Shown here piece after piece: positions 39,090 through 50,110 of a stretch of 64,000 nt of DNA. Numbering within the stretch: the stretch's first letter is position 1; each line of letters opens with the position of its first letter. The notes beneath the pieces are model-generated. The model made no database searches and was not told where the DNA came from. It was given only the letters and a program-made list of their open reading frames with translations. The stretch is from Mantis religiosa. Its lineage: Eukaryota > Arthropoda > Insecta > Mantodea > Mantidae. Location: positions 79,264,055 through 79,328,054 of the forward strand of contig CM060952.1 in assembly GCA_030765055.1 (NCBI GenBank), in the 5' to 3' direction. The translations under genes and the position numbers were made by a program.

Positions 39090-40930
39090 ACTGCTGTCAT
39101 AGTTCAGGGGCAAAACACAGGCTGTGACAAGCAGCATGAGAGTTCATGATTCGAAGCCCAGCATATGGACATACCTTTTTATCTCCAAAGTTTTTACTTT
39201 GTTAGACACTTTAAAGAACTAATTTATAACTGTGCTCTTACAACTAAGCTGTCTCTACATGGCATTGCAGAATATCAAAGAAAATTGAAAACATGCAGAG
39301 TGATGATCTTAATAGATCCAACATCTATAGGTACTTGTATACAAGCGGCGCCCAACGACGGCTCTCGTAGCTCATTAGACAAAACTTTCATCCCAAAATG
39401 TTTAGTTTGTTAGTAGCAGTGACAACCAATTTACAAATGCTCTCTTACGGCTATGTTATTGCTACATGGTATTAGAAAATATGCAAGAAGAGGGAAAACA
39501 TCATGGCAAAAGAGGCGCTAATGACCCAGTAGTTGAGGACCCTTAAACACCATCATCATTATGGCAAAAGAATAAGAGGAACGTCGACCAGACAGTATGC
39601 AAGAGAATCTGGTTGTCTTCGATGGAGCTATGGGAACACAATCAGCAGATCCCAAACTTGTGTTCTGCACTGGCTGCAAAAATGCGCGAATAAATGGCGT
39701 AATCGTAGTGTGGTTGGTTACATCAATATCTAAAATACAAGATTTCTATTTTCCTTTCCATTCTTTGTTCTGACAAATTATTTATTGTAGCACAAATACG
39801 TTTTCTTCTTGTAGCTGTGAAATGCTTAATAATTCCTTTCTTAATATATGATGTGGCCTCATAGTTAAAGAACAGTTTCATAACTGAATTTCTAATCACC
39901 ATTTTCCTTCCGTATCTTCTTTTTTCTAATTTCTAATAAGTGGAGGGGCTGTTTCGTCGTTAGCAGTAACAGAGTTTACCCTTCCATCTCATTGCATTAT
40001 ACGGAATTACATTGCAGCTGTAAGTTTTCTCTTTTCTAGATGAGACTCTTCAGTTTCTTGTTACTTTATGTGTAAGTTTATTGTTATGATCAGAATTTCG
40101 CGGTTGGGTCCATTAAAATCATTATTTAACCTACTGGTACTCTCTTTGAAATGATGTGGTATTGACTTAGAAGCAGGAGCAAAACTGTAATTTGATTCGT
40201 TGCCGCGTATTACAAAGAAAAACCTTGGAATAAAAACAGCTTGACAATGTGCTAGGTTCGAACCGTGATCTCTCTGCCCGTTTTATGCAGCGTGATTTTA
40301 TCACTGAGCTACGACAGAAGATATTAGAACGTAGGTTATATACATGGTAAGTGGTGGTTCTATAAAAACCATCGTTTCACGTGTTTTTCCTCTTCTTGCA
40401 TATCTTCCAATGACATGTAGTAGTCGCTTAGCCGTAAGAGAACATTTGTAAATGGATTGCTACTGCGTCTAACAAACTAGACATTTCGGGATGACTACAG
40501 AATGGGAATCGAACCGCGAACTCTCGGTCCGGTTGTTACAGCGTGCGTTTTATAATGAGCTACGAGAGCGGTCGTCGGGGAGGCGGGGGGGGGGGGGTCG
40601 CTTATATACAAATGTGGAGCTTGGTTCTATTAAAATCATTACGCGTTTTCTATATATATATATTTTCTGCAATATTATGTAGAAACAGCTTAGCCTTAGC
40701 CTCAAGAGTACATTTGTAAGTTAGTTCCTTACAGCGTCTAAGAAAGTAAAAAAATTGGAGATAAAAAGCATGTACCCTCATGCCGCAGCTTGCGTTTTCT
40801 TTCACTGAGCTAGGATAGCAGTTAACAGAACGTCCCTTATACCCAACATAGAATTGGATCTATTAAAATCACAATTCCAAGAGTTTTCTTATTTTCAACG
40901 CCATATAATTAATAGTTTAGATGCTTTGCG
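39090..40930. repeat. Cluster of related tRNA-derived SINE-like units
   Basis: At least six diverged units of about 220-260 bp: plus strand 39090-39345 and 39346-39505; minus strand 40110-40335, 40340-40580, 40605-40830 and a partial 40838-40930. Each has, or retains part of, a tRNA-like head (for example minus-strand GTCGTAGCTCAGTGATAAAA with CGGTTCGAACC at 40256-40316, and CGCGGTTCGATTCCC at 40507-40521) and a shared tail with TCTATTAAAATCATTACG or its complement. Units 2 and 4 share TTTAGTTTGTTAG and its complement. A G13 run (40585-40597) separates two units. This looks like local amplification rather than independent insertions. Confidence 0.65.
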
Positions 40931-41477
40931 ATATTTAGACAGTCCTTCTTCATTTTGCGTTAATATAGCCTTAGCTCACTTTTAAGTGAGTGACAGATTA
41001 AAAGGGCGACCATGACACTATACATCTAAGAACATGACCGATTTAGATTTCATTCCTCTAGTCAAGGTACGGCTGAAAGATACTGTCACGCGGAATGTGT
41101 ACATTTACTTTCTTTAAAGATAGGACGTTTACAGTGCGTTGGAGAGGTCGTCGTTCGGACCCACTAATTCCCCCAGATGACTAGACAAATGTTAATCTCC
41201 CTTATTTCTGTCCCGTCATTTCATTTGGGTTGTAAGTGTGGACGGGATCTCGCCGTCCTCTGGAAACAGGAACTTCGTCAGATTCATTTTTATTGCATTT
41301 TACTTTAATGTTTCATCTGATCTAACATTCCAAAGAGAGAGCTTATCTACGTGTATCTAATATACACATAAGTATGTGTGATAATCGTAGAAGTTAGAAC
41401 ACTGTCATTAAAAGTATAATTACTTACGTTTTCATGTTCTCACAAAGTAACAAAAGAATGGCGACTTCATATAATAC

Positions 41478-41507
41478 TCGTTCTCCGACATCGATGTCGG
41501 AGAACGA
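41478..41507. repeat. Perfect 30-bp palindrome
   Basis: TCGTTCTCCGACATC followed directly by its reverse complement GATGTCGGAGAACGA, with no spacer, 60 bp outside the left end of the P-like element. Confidence 0.97.
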
Positions 41508-41567
41508 ACAGTCAATTTCGATCTTTCTTTTGTTTTGACTTTCTTGTGTTTTATTAGTAGTTTTGTA

Positions 41568-43484
41568 CAACACCAACTCCAATTCTCAGACCATAATACG
41601 AGTATCGATTGTAGCAAAAATGGCGCCGCTCGTGGCCCAGCATTTTATGTTAGGTTATATCCACCTAGTGAAGCATGTGTTTGTTTACTTTGATTGTGTG
41701 TTCGCAGAATTAATGTAATTCACATTATATTGGCAACTAGTGACCAACGAGTTAGTTTATAGTGAGCTTTTAACATAACATTAAGTTATAAAGTTTGTGT
41801 AAATGTATAGTAGTGTGAAATATTGTCGAAATGGATCGTTCTTGTTCTGTTCCCGACTTTAATCTAATTAAGGTAGTGAACGTCATACGACAATATTTAA
41901 ATTTCCTAAAAAAATCTTTATGGGCTAAGTGGTACAGGAACATACATCCTAAACATTTTGAAGAAAATGACAAAACTGTAGTTTGTGTTCATCATTTTCA
42001 ACAGACTTTGTGGTTAAGGAAGACATTATTCCAGCAAATGATGGTGAAGCAATTCGTGTCCCTCGAAAAGTAACAAAATTAGTTGATGTCTACCCTACGA
42101 TTTTTAAGAATCAGCTATCCTATCACACAGTAAAGCTCAACCAGAAAAGACGAAATCCTGAAGAATGCATGCAAAACATTTTTCTGAGAGTGAAGAGAAT
42201 TTTAATAATTGGTGTGCACAAGATGTTATTGGCAGTTTTGAGTCCTTAAAAACAGAAGTGGTGAGGAAAGATTTTAACACATTCATAATCATTATTAAAG
42301 ATAGTTATGTTGTTTTCAGTAACGTTCAAGATCCCAGCTTCACTGATGTTCTTTCACTAGGTATTTCATAACCTAGAAGTGAGTGGATTTGCAATATTAT
42401 GAACCTAGCAGTGAAAAATGTTAGTTGGATCTTGCAATGTGAGGGAACTGCCACCTTCAAATTTGACACATGGAGTAAACTGGACAATCTGGTGAGTTCT
42501 CTTAAATATTATAGTATAAGCAGTAGGTATGTTCTTCAGAAAAGGTAACTATGTAAACAATATAAAAGAAACTATTACTTGCTACAGATGATGATACAGT
42601 CTAATAAGATAAAGTTTGCTTTAGAACAGCTGGAGCTAGCCTGTGCTAGTCGGATTAAATGTTCTCCAGATGTTTTGATTTGGGCTACAAACATTTCATA
42701 TGCATATCCAGAAGCATATGAAACAATAAGAAAAGCTAATGTATTGACACATCCTGTGTATCTAAGGCAATTTTTAACAAAGATGTACAAGCACCCCTGG
42801 CATAGAACACTCACAAAAGAGAAAGTAATATAAATGAGCCTTTACTTGTCAAAGTGAAGAAGTGTGTGAAAGTTCTGGCAAACATATCCATGAACAATTA
42901 CACAAAATGTTAAATGAAAAAAAAAATGTGTCTGAACACTTATCCAAGAAAGTGCAAAATAGAGAAACCAAAAGAAAAGCCAATGGTGAACATGGTGAGG
43001 AAGGAGCTCAAACTTAACAGCCAGTAAATATTTCAGGTTAGCTTTTTCGTTTTCTTTCTTTCTTTTCTTGTACATGTGTTCTTGATTTTACCATTTTTGT
43101 TGTGTTGAAGAAAACCTTAACTTTTGTTTCATTTAATCATGTTTTCCTCTATGTTTTACTGTGCAAAGTGTTAAATGCTTATGAGTTGTCATGCCTTATA
43201 AGTTAAATTTTGATTGGAAGTATAAGTTGGAAAATGAAGTGGGTCGTGCTACTATATGTGATAAACGATTAGGATTGGTCATGGTACCTTTTATTTACGT
43301 TATTACACGTTTTGGTAGAAAGCATAAAGTGATAAATGCTTAGGAGTTATCTTACTGCTTCTTAATATGGATTATATTATGTCCATTGTATATAGTTTGC
43401 TATTTTGCGTAACCAGAGTCACTGGGCTTCGACGGGCGCCATCTTGGAATCTGTATTAAGGTCTGAGCATTGGAGTTGGTGTTG
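41568..43484 (+). mobile_element. P-element-like DNA transposon (THAP transposase), defective
   Basis: The ends are inverted copies: left CAACACCAACTCCAATTCTC..GACCATAATAC..AATGGCGCC..GGCCCAG (41568-41642), and the right end 43427-43484 gives the complement with small indels. The element is flanked by a 7-bp direct repeat TTTTGTA (41561-41567 and 43485-43491); P superfamily duplications are normally 8 bp. Internal coding debris is THAP-type and P-type (see next entry). Total 1,917 bp, shorter than complete P-like elements, so it is internally reduced as well as mutated. Confidence 0.8.
41831..42835 (+). pseudogene. THAP/P-type transposase remains
   Basis: The THAP domain starts MDRSCSVPDF, continues KSLWAKWYRNIHPKHFEEND and KTVVCVHHFQ, then after a frameshift reads TDFVVKEDIIPANDGEAIRV, PRKVTKLVDVYPTIF and NQLSYHTVKL. 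Next comes NFNNWCAQDVIGSFESLKTE with KDSYVVFSNVQDPSF. At 42580-42835 the frame KIKFALEQLELACASRIKCS, PDVLIWATNISYAYPEAY resembles the C-terminal-middle part of P-type transposases (RYSPDLL..A). Frameshifts and stops separate all parts, and the RNaseH-like catalytic region is largely missing. Confidence 0.7.
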
Positions 43485-43499
43485 TTTTGTATATGTTGG

Positions 43500-46400
43500 T
43501 TACTGGGAATAAACAAAGTTATATTTACTGACGTTACTCAGATTTTTTTCGCAATGAATTTTTCTTTATAAATAGTAAGGTAGCATAAAAGTGACGTCAC
43601 TAAGGTGCATTAACTAGCAATATTATGTTATTTAATTTGTGGTTGCCCAACAGTGCTTTTGTATAGTACTTTCTGGGCATTTTTATTGTCCTTATACAGT
43701 AGTAAGAGTTATAATGAATGCTGTAATATCTATAAATCTCTCCAAAGAAACAAGGTAGGTAGACTTTGACTCCTAATTAGTTAGGCCACCTCTGAGATAG
43801 TGTTGCATGTCGGTGCTGTCCTAAATTGTATCTCTGCCGCCCCATTTTGCATTTGCCTCTCAGATTACTTACAGATATCCAGGTCAGGTTTCGTGCGACA
43901 TTAGCCACAGGAGTGCGGTGTCTATAACCAACCACAACAGTTTGTCCAAGAGCAGTCAGGCTTGCAATACGAGAACTTCACTTTCTCTAAAGTCGTCCGT
44001 TAAATACCCTACACCCCTAACTCCCTTTACATGCAACAATTTTATTTCCTCAAAGACAGTCTGTGAAGTACTGTTCACTCTAGTAACTTTTGTATACCTC
44101 GTTAAATCATGCAATTTATGTCGAAGCGTTTTTGTGGCATCAACCATTTGTGGGATATTACTATTTGTTTTTGAAAAGCTTAAAATGAAACACCTCGATG
44201 ATACAACAGTGTTTCAATTGCACGAAAGTGAAAGTAAATATCGGTATAACAATAACACTTGGTTTAATAAGAGAATGGTTGTGATAAAACAGCAAAACAT
44301 ATGTTTATAAAGAACTACATACGGTTACGTGTCTGTGGTGTGTGTTTACATCATACTCAACAGATAAGATTTTCGCTTAAACAGAGACTACGAATGTCGG
44401 GTGTTGCCGATTCCCCCACCTCTCCAAAACGAACTTCACTATGGCAAACGTGATGACCTAACATTTTTCACTTTAATAGTTAAATTGACATTGTAGTGAA
44501 GCACAGATTACCAATCAGTTTGGGAGGTCACCTTCAGCAGTTAACGTATCTATCGCGTGCTAAACTGCGCCTGGTGGTTCCATCCCGGCGGCGAGAATAT
44601 CCAACACCTGGACGTGCCAGTTAATTACATCACGTAACCATCACAGTCTATTTCCAACAATTTACCAACACTGCAGTGCTCAACTTAAAACATTATCAAA
44701 ATACCAATTTTATTTTTTTACCTATTTATTATCTCTATTCCTTTATCTTTCATGTTCTGCATTAATTTCCTTGTTAATGTTTGGCGGTTTTGGGCATTCC
44801 AAGCAGTTGGAAATCTTAAAGCCAGTTTTCTTTCGTTTAATAGTTTAATATTTACAGCATGAATAAATAAGGAAGGATTTAGACATATATTCGTTAAAAG
44901 AAAACAATTAAATACAGAAAAATGGAAAAGCCATTTGCAAAGAATGGATAACTTTCGCATTCCATTATAAAGTTAGGGCCTGCTTGCCGAATCCCCTCCA
45001 TAGCGCAGCCCATTCCAGTCAATACCTTCTGATTATAGAACAATAGGAAGGCCAATATAAAGATGGGAAGAAATATGAGGCTGGAACAGAAGAATTCATC
45101 TAAACCACTAAGAGTTGGTGATGACGATGAAGATGATGATTTACAGCATTTACAACATCTCACCAGCGCCTTTGCTTAACAAACGTATAAAATTCTGATG
45201 TGCTAATTCCCATCACTGTGTGTATCTTTAACAGATTTTCTGTTCCTTCTGCAGGTATTCTTACAAAAGTTTATTTCTCTATGTATTTCTGGATAATTAA
45301 GAACACACGAAGTAGATAATTTCATTCACATCTCGTTATACCTACAGGACGCTCAAGTGATAGTTTAAATGTTTAAAAGAAACAAACGAAAGGCGACTAA
45401 GTAAAACTTATTAAAATGTAGGAAAAAAGCAAAATACAAAACAAAAGGAAAAATATCTGGCCAAAGTCAGGAAGTAAGTTTTTGTTCATTTCTCATTCTG
45501 CTTCTGTACAAAGTTCAATCAGATCAAAAGAGACTTCAAAGGCTATTCTAAGAGAGTCCAAGATATATATTTTATTTGTCATGTAAATATCTTAAAAATA
45601 TGCTGTTTTAATCAAATTTGTCAAAAGCCATTTTAGGGAAAACAATTTCTAAAGTTCTTCTATGTACCAAATGTTGCAACAATTCTTTACACCGATATTA
45701 TGATAAGCTAAACAGTTCAAGAAGCTCAGTAGAGTGCTCTGGGTATTGAAAAATTCAGGCATTAATAACTTCTGCATTTATTATGAACCGTTGGTTGTAG
45801 TTGTAAAACATTTTTGCATTTATTCTTAACTAGCGGAAATAACCGGCATTGTCCATAGTTCATCAATCTCTTCGATATTTAGATTTAGGTTGTACTTGTG
45901 CAATAGCCTTGTGTTTGTTTGCAATCAGAAATATTACAAACACACTCAAAAAGTTAATTAAACCGACAGGAAACCACAAAGACACAAATGTAATAAAACA
46001 ACGAGAAAATATTGTACGAAGGAACTGTTTAACAACCACAAATACCAGCGTTTTAATTGTGACTTCTCGTTAATACAGGTGAATATTTCCCATTAGGGCT
46101 ACTGCATCAATATTTATAGAAAAACGTCTCATTCGAAAGGAATAACAGTAGTCTGAAACGTCAATATTGCTTTATAACCAACATAAACAAATCGACTAAG
46201 AAAACACAAGAACAGGAAACCAAATTTGTGGTTTTGCTCCATGACAGCAGATCTACCAATATTACATGAACTGTGTGCTCCCTGGAAACGAAATTGTTCT
46301 TATATTGGAACTATTACGGTTATGGCTAACAAAGTTACAAATTATTTTGTTAAATTTATTATAGATTACATAAAATTAAATGATTAATTGCATGAAACAA

Positions 46401-46600
46401 ACGATGTGGAAACGTTGCTGTATAATTACACCTGACAAATTTATCCTATAAGACTTTCATGTGAAATTTTTTTCACGCATCTTAAAATAGAGGGGAAAAT
46501 TGCTGACTAGTGTTTACTTGTTTAAGGAGAAATTAGTCAGACCTAAATTTAATATCTTCACTCTACATGATCAGAGGCTTTTTATTTGCATCTGTTTTCT
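43500..46600. other. Limpet intron or upstream DNA, mostly unassigned
   Basis: Contains a tRNA-like or SINE-B-like patch at 44545-44640 (GGTGGTTCCATCCC, then CCAGTTAATTACATCAC), an unassigned repeat-like stretch at 44950-45175 with a (GAT)n-like run, and a dispersed-repeat block at 45515-45640 (TCCAAGATATATATTTTATT, ATATCTTAAAAATATGCTGT). No gene supported. Confidence 0.4.
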
Positions 46601-47674
46601 TGATATATATGGCGAGGTTTTCCTGATAGGTATATATATATAATGGAAACAAACGTTTCATTTTAAATAAGCAATCGTCCCCTCATCTGTGGCACGGTGT
46701 GAAAAGTTGAAGATCGTGCCACGCAAAAGGTGTAATTATGGATGTAGCTGGCGTACTGTCGGGCACGCGACTCGGTACAGAGAAAGTGCGTCTTGTAAAC
46801 ATGCAGGTGAAGGTCCGAAAACCTCTCTAAACACTACTATGTTTCGATCCTTTCAATAATGCGCATAACACTAATTCAATTACAAAATGCTCGGACAAGG
46901 CAAACTTGATATTTTGAAAGGAGAGGTTAAAAAAAACTAAACGTTTAAGCATTCTTATACAGGAAACGTCAATGACTTTTTCTTCTGAGTTTGATTACTT
47001 TTCTTATTTAGTCGGATGAATAATTTCATATGTGGCATACACAAGTTTTAATTGTTAACTTGTTTAACAGCTAACTTTACAATTAGTTTACACAATATTT
47101 AATGAGCTATTGCCATTTACAGTGATGAGCGGTAGAAGCAGGTACTTGATAGAAAAGTAGTACAGGGCACATGGGACACTCGAGTCTATTGTGGTCTGGC
47201 TGTCCTTCCTGGAGTTTAGTTATAGGTTTGCCTTGCTAGCAGGAAGGATGAACAGTAGAAACCTGAGGATGCTACAGGCCTAGAGAGGGTAACGAACGAC
47301 CAAGCACTATTCTAGCGTCCACGGGGCGTACTCATCCGCCCCAACTGCTCGGCACCGCCATGTACCATGAAACCTAACAACAGACCTGAAAGATCAGATA
47401 GAAGGAAATGAAAGGAAAATGACGGAAAGAAAACCTGATAGATGATAAACTACGCTTATCGACAAGGAAAAGTCACGGAAAACCTAAGGTAAGGGTGGGC
47501 GGTCGTTTGCTGCACCGACAAGAAGCAACGGCACACCGCATGCTCTAGAATGATATATCAATATTTAAATGTCAGGAATCAAAGAACTAAGAGAGGAAAC
47601 CGTGAATTCTGTTTCAAAGAAGCGTTTACTGCGTTCAGTACACGAGTCAATTGGTAAGTCTAATAAAAACCAAG

Positions 47675-47678
47675 AATA

Positions 47679-47709
<31 letters not shown>

Positions 47710-47710
47710 C
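47675..47710. repeat. (AAAT)n microsatellite
   Basis: ATAAATAAATAAATAAATAA, about eight units; may be the tail of a degraded retroelement lying to its left (47140-47670), which is GC-richer than its surroundings but not recognised. Confidence 0.85.
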
Positions 47711-47849
47711 CCATAACATCCCTTAAGAGCAAGGATCTCCCACCCACTGGTAGGATCAACTCGGTCGTTTCTTACAGGGTGAGCAAATCCCTGAAAGATA
47801 GCGTATGTACCTGTGTATACGTGAACATCTCATCTTACATCTCGACATA

Positions 47850-48868
47850 ATCTCAATTGATGGCTACACACTTGGTCCAGCAATGTTCCAGCTTTTTCAT
47901 CTCATCGGAAAAATAGGTTCTGTCAAGGTCTACAAAATACCCGCTGACAGTAACTATTACCTCATTTGATGAAAATTTCTTACCACCAAGCCAAATTTTC
48001 AAGTTTGGGAACATGAAGTAGCTACTTGGGGCTAAGTCTGATGCATAAGGTGAACGAGAAACTAATTCAAAGCCCAACTCATGCACATTCGCCATAGCAA
48101 TTGCTTACGTGTGCGATGGTGCATTATCCTGGTGAAAGAGCAATCTTTTGCGTTTCAATCTCGGTCTCTTTTCAGTCTACTCATGTTGCAAACGATCCAA
48201 CAATGAAGAATAATAGGCTCCAGTTATGATTTTGCCTTTTCCCAAATAGTCTATGAGGATTAATCCTTGAGAATCCCAAAAAACAGTGGCCATCACCTTA
48301 CCAGCTGATAAAATGGTCCTTGTCTTCTTTGGTGCACTTTCACCAGCCTTTATCCATTGTTTGACTCTGGTAGGTATGTAATGATGGATCAAAGTTTCAA
48401 CCACGGTCACAAATTGTCGTAAAAAGTCTGGCTAATTGCGATTAAACATCACAAGACACTCGATAGCGTTCTTCCGGATGCGCTTTTGGTCAACAGTGAG
48501 CAATCGCGGCACCCATCTTGTACAGTTTTCTTCATTGCCAATTTTTTATACAGGAGATTGTGCACTCACTCAGTTGAGATGCCTACAACCTCAACAATCT
48601 CACGAATTTTGATTCAGCGGTCTTACATAACCATATCGTGGATTTTTTCAATGGTGTTCTGTGTGGTGACCTCAATTGGACCACCAGAGCGCGATTCATT
48701 TTCGGTGCTTCTACGACCACGTTTAAACTCATTGATTAAAAAGTAAATGATCTTCAATGTTGGCACAGTGTCCGCGTAAACTTTATAAAATCAAATTTTG
48801 ACTTGTGCGGCAGTCCAGCCCTTCAAATGAAAATGTTTAATAACAATACGGAACTCTGGTTTTTTCAT
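47850..48868 (-). pseudogene. Mariner transposase, full span but broken
   Basis: Minus strand from ATG at 48866-48868 (MKKPEFRIVIKHFHLKGWTA) with HTH text INEFKRGRRSTENESRSGGP, through APKKTRTILSAGKVMATVFW, IDYLGKGKIITGAYYSSLLD and the 3' block MANVHELGFELVSRSPYASD, LAPSSYFMFPNLKIWLGG to KLEHCWTKCVAIN. Length about 1 kb equals a normal mariner ORF, but several frameshifts and stops interrupt it. A companion left terminal region CAGGGTGAGCAAATCCCTGA is at 47777-47796. Confidence 0.82.
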
Positions 48869-49899
48869 TTTCAGTCGCAGCTATCACACTGACCACTTCA
48901 GATGGCTGTCAACAATGAACTGTATATTGTAGCACAATCAAATTTTCTGTAGAATCTCTTGAATAATCAAGCCTATCACCTACAAAGTTGCAACAAACAA
49001 TTTCCATTCCTTCATGGAAATTTACGACGAAATTTACAAACGACCCCCGTAGGTGAGGTTCTAAGTTATTCTGATGATGTTACAACAGCAACCTGAGAGA
49101 TACATGCACCACGTATTAGTGCATTCAAGCTGCAAACAGTGTTTAATAAACGTTTTCAACTACGTTCGTTTCGCAATGAGATAAAGGGAGAACTGCCGAC
49201 TTGAAGACAAAGCAAAGAACTTGGTACGTACTCTTCAGATAGTTCTGCTGATCGTGGGGGGGGGGGGCAGTATATATCGGGGCTACTTCTGCACTGTTGG
49301 TTAGCAGACAATGGGAGTCCGTTTATATTTACTGATATTCCATCCTTTATACGACTGGCTTACAGGGATACTCGCTAGTGCTTTGTATACCATCGTAGAG
49401 AGGTCACCCAAGCATTTTTACAAATAACTGTTAACAGAATAACTCGAAGGTTTCGGAACTCTGCATGTTAAATAACATATTCTTATGGATAGACATTGCT
49501 CTTATTAGTTTTATAGTTCTCTTAATCATACCAAGAGCTAATGTGATGTGTCCTAAGGATTTTTTCAAAAGACACACCATCATTTTTTTTTTCTGTGTTC
49601 AGTAGTTATGAAACAACTCCCTGATACTATTGATTGTTCTACTTGGAAATAAAGGTTCAACGACCGAATTGCGTGATCAACGCACTTCTGTTTTTCAGGT
49701 CACATTGTTAACATGCATTTTCCACCAACAAACCATAATATGGGCATTTCATCTGACAACTTTGCTAAGAAAACAGTCTCAATTGTCAATATAACCATCA
49801 GTAGGTTGAGACACTATGGAACTATACATATGCTAACAGAATTCTATTAAATAGAACCAAATTATGGCTGTCTTGAGTCTAATGTAGATTTCTGTTGTT

Positions 49900-50110
49900 G
49901 ACAGGTCGAAACCGTTTAAATGATTAAAATCTCAAGTCAAAGATATCACATAGCAACCAGTTGTTTGAAACATTTGACTATCACTTAAATAAGTACTGTA
50001 TTCCCTTGCACTTAACACTAAGACAATGTTTCTCTTGATTAACATGAAGTAGAGCAATAAGAATAATGTGTTTAAAAGCGAGTAGAGAGAGTCATGTGAG
50101 TATAACGCAT
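49900..50110 (+). repeat. Dispersed AT-rich repeat copy
   Basis: Shares AAACATTTGACTATCACTTA, TACTGTATTCCCTTGCA, GTTTCTCTTGATTAACATGA and GAGTAGAGAGAGTCATGTGA with copies at 32.9, 54.0, 60.4 and 63.8 kb. Confidence 0.7.

Noticed and set aside
40256..40320. Possible tRNA gene on the minus strand
   Set aside because: Good A and B boxes but stems do not pair as a cloverleaf, and the same text recurs in neighbouring units; a SINE head is a better fit.
46680..46860. tRNA-like SINE near GGTGTAATTATGGATGTAGC
   Set aside because: B-box candidate (AAGGTCCGAAAACC) is weak and no second copy was found in the window.
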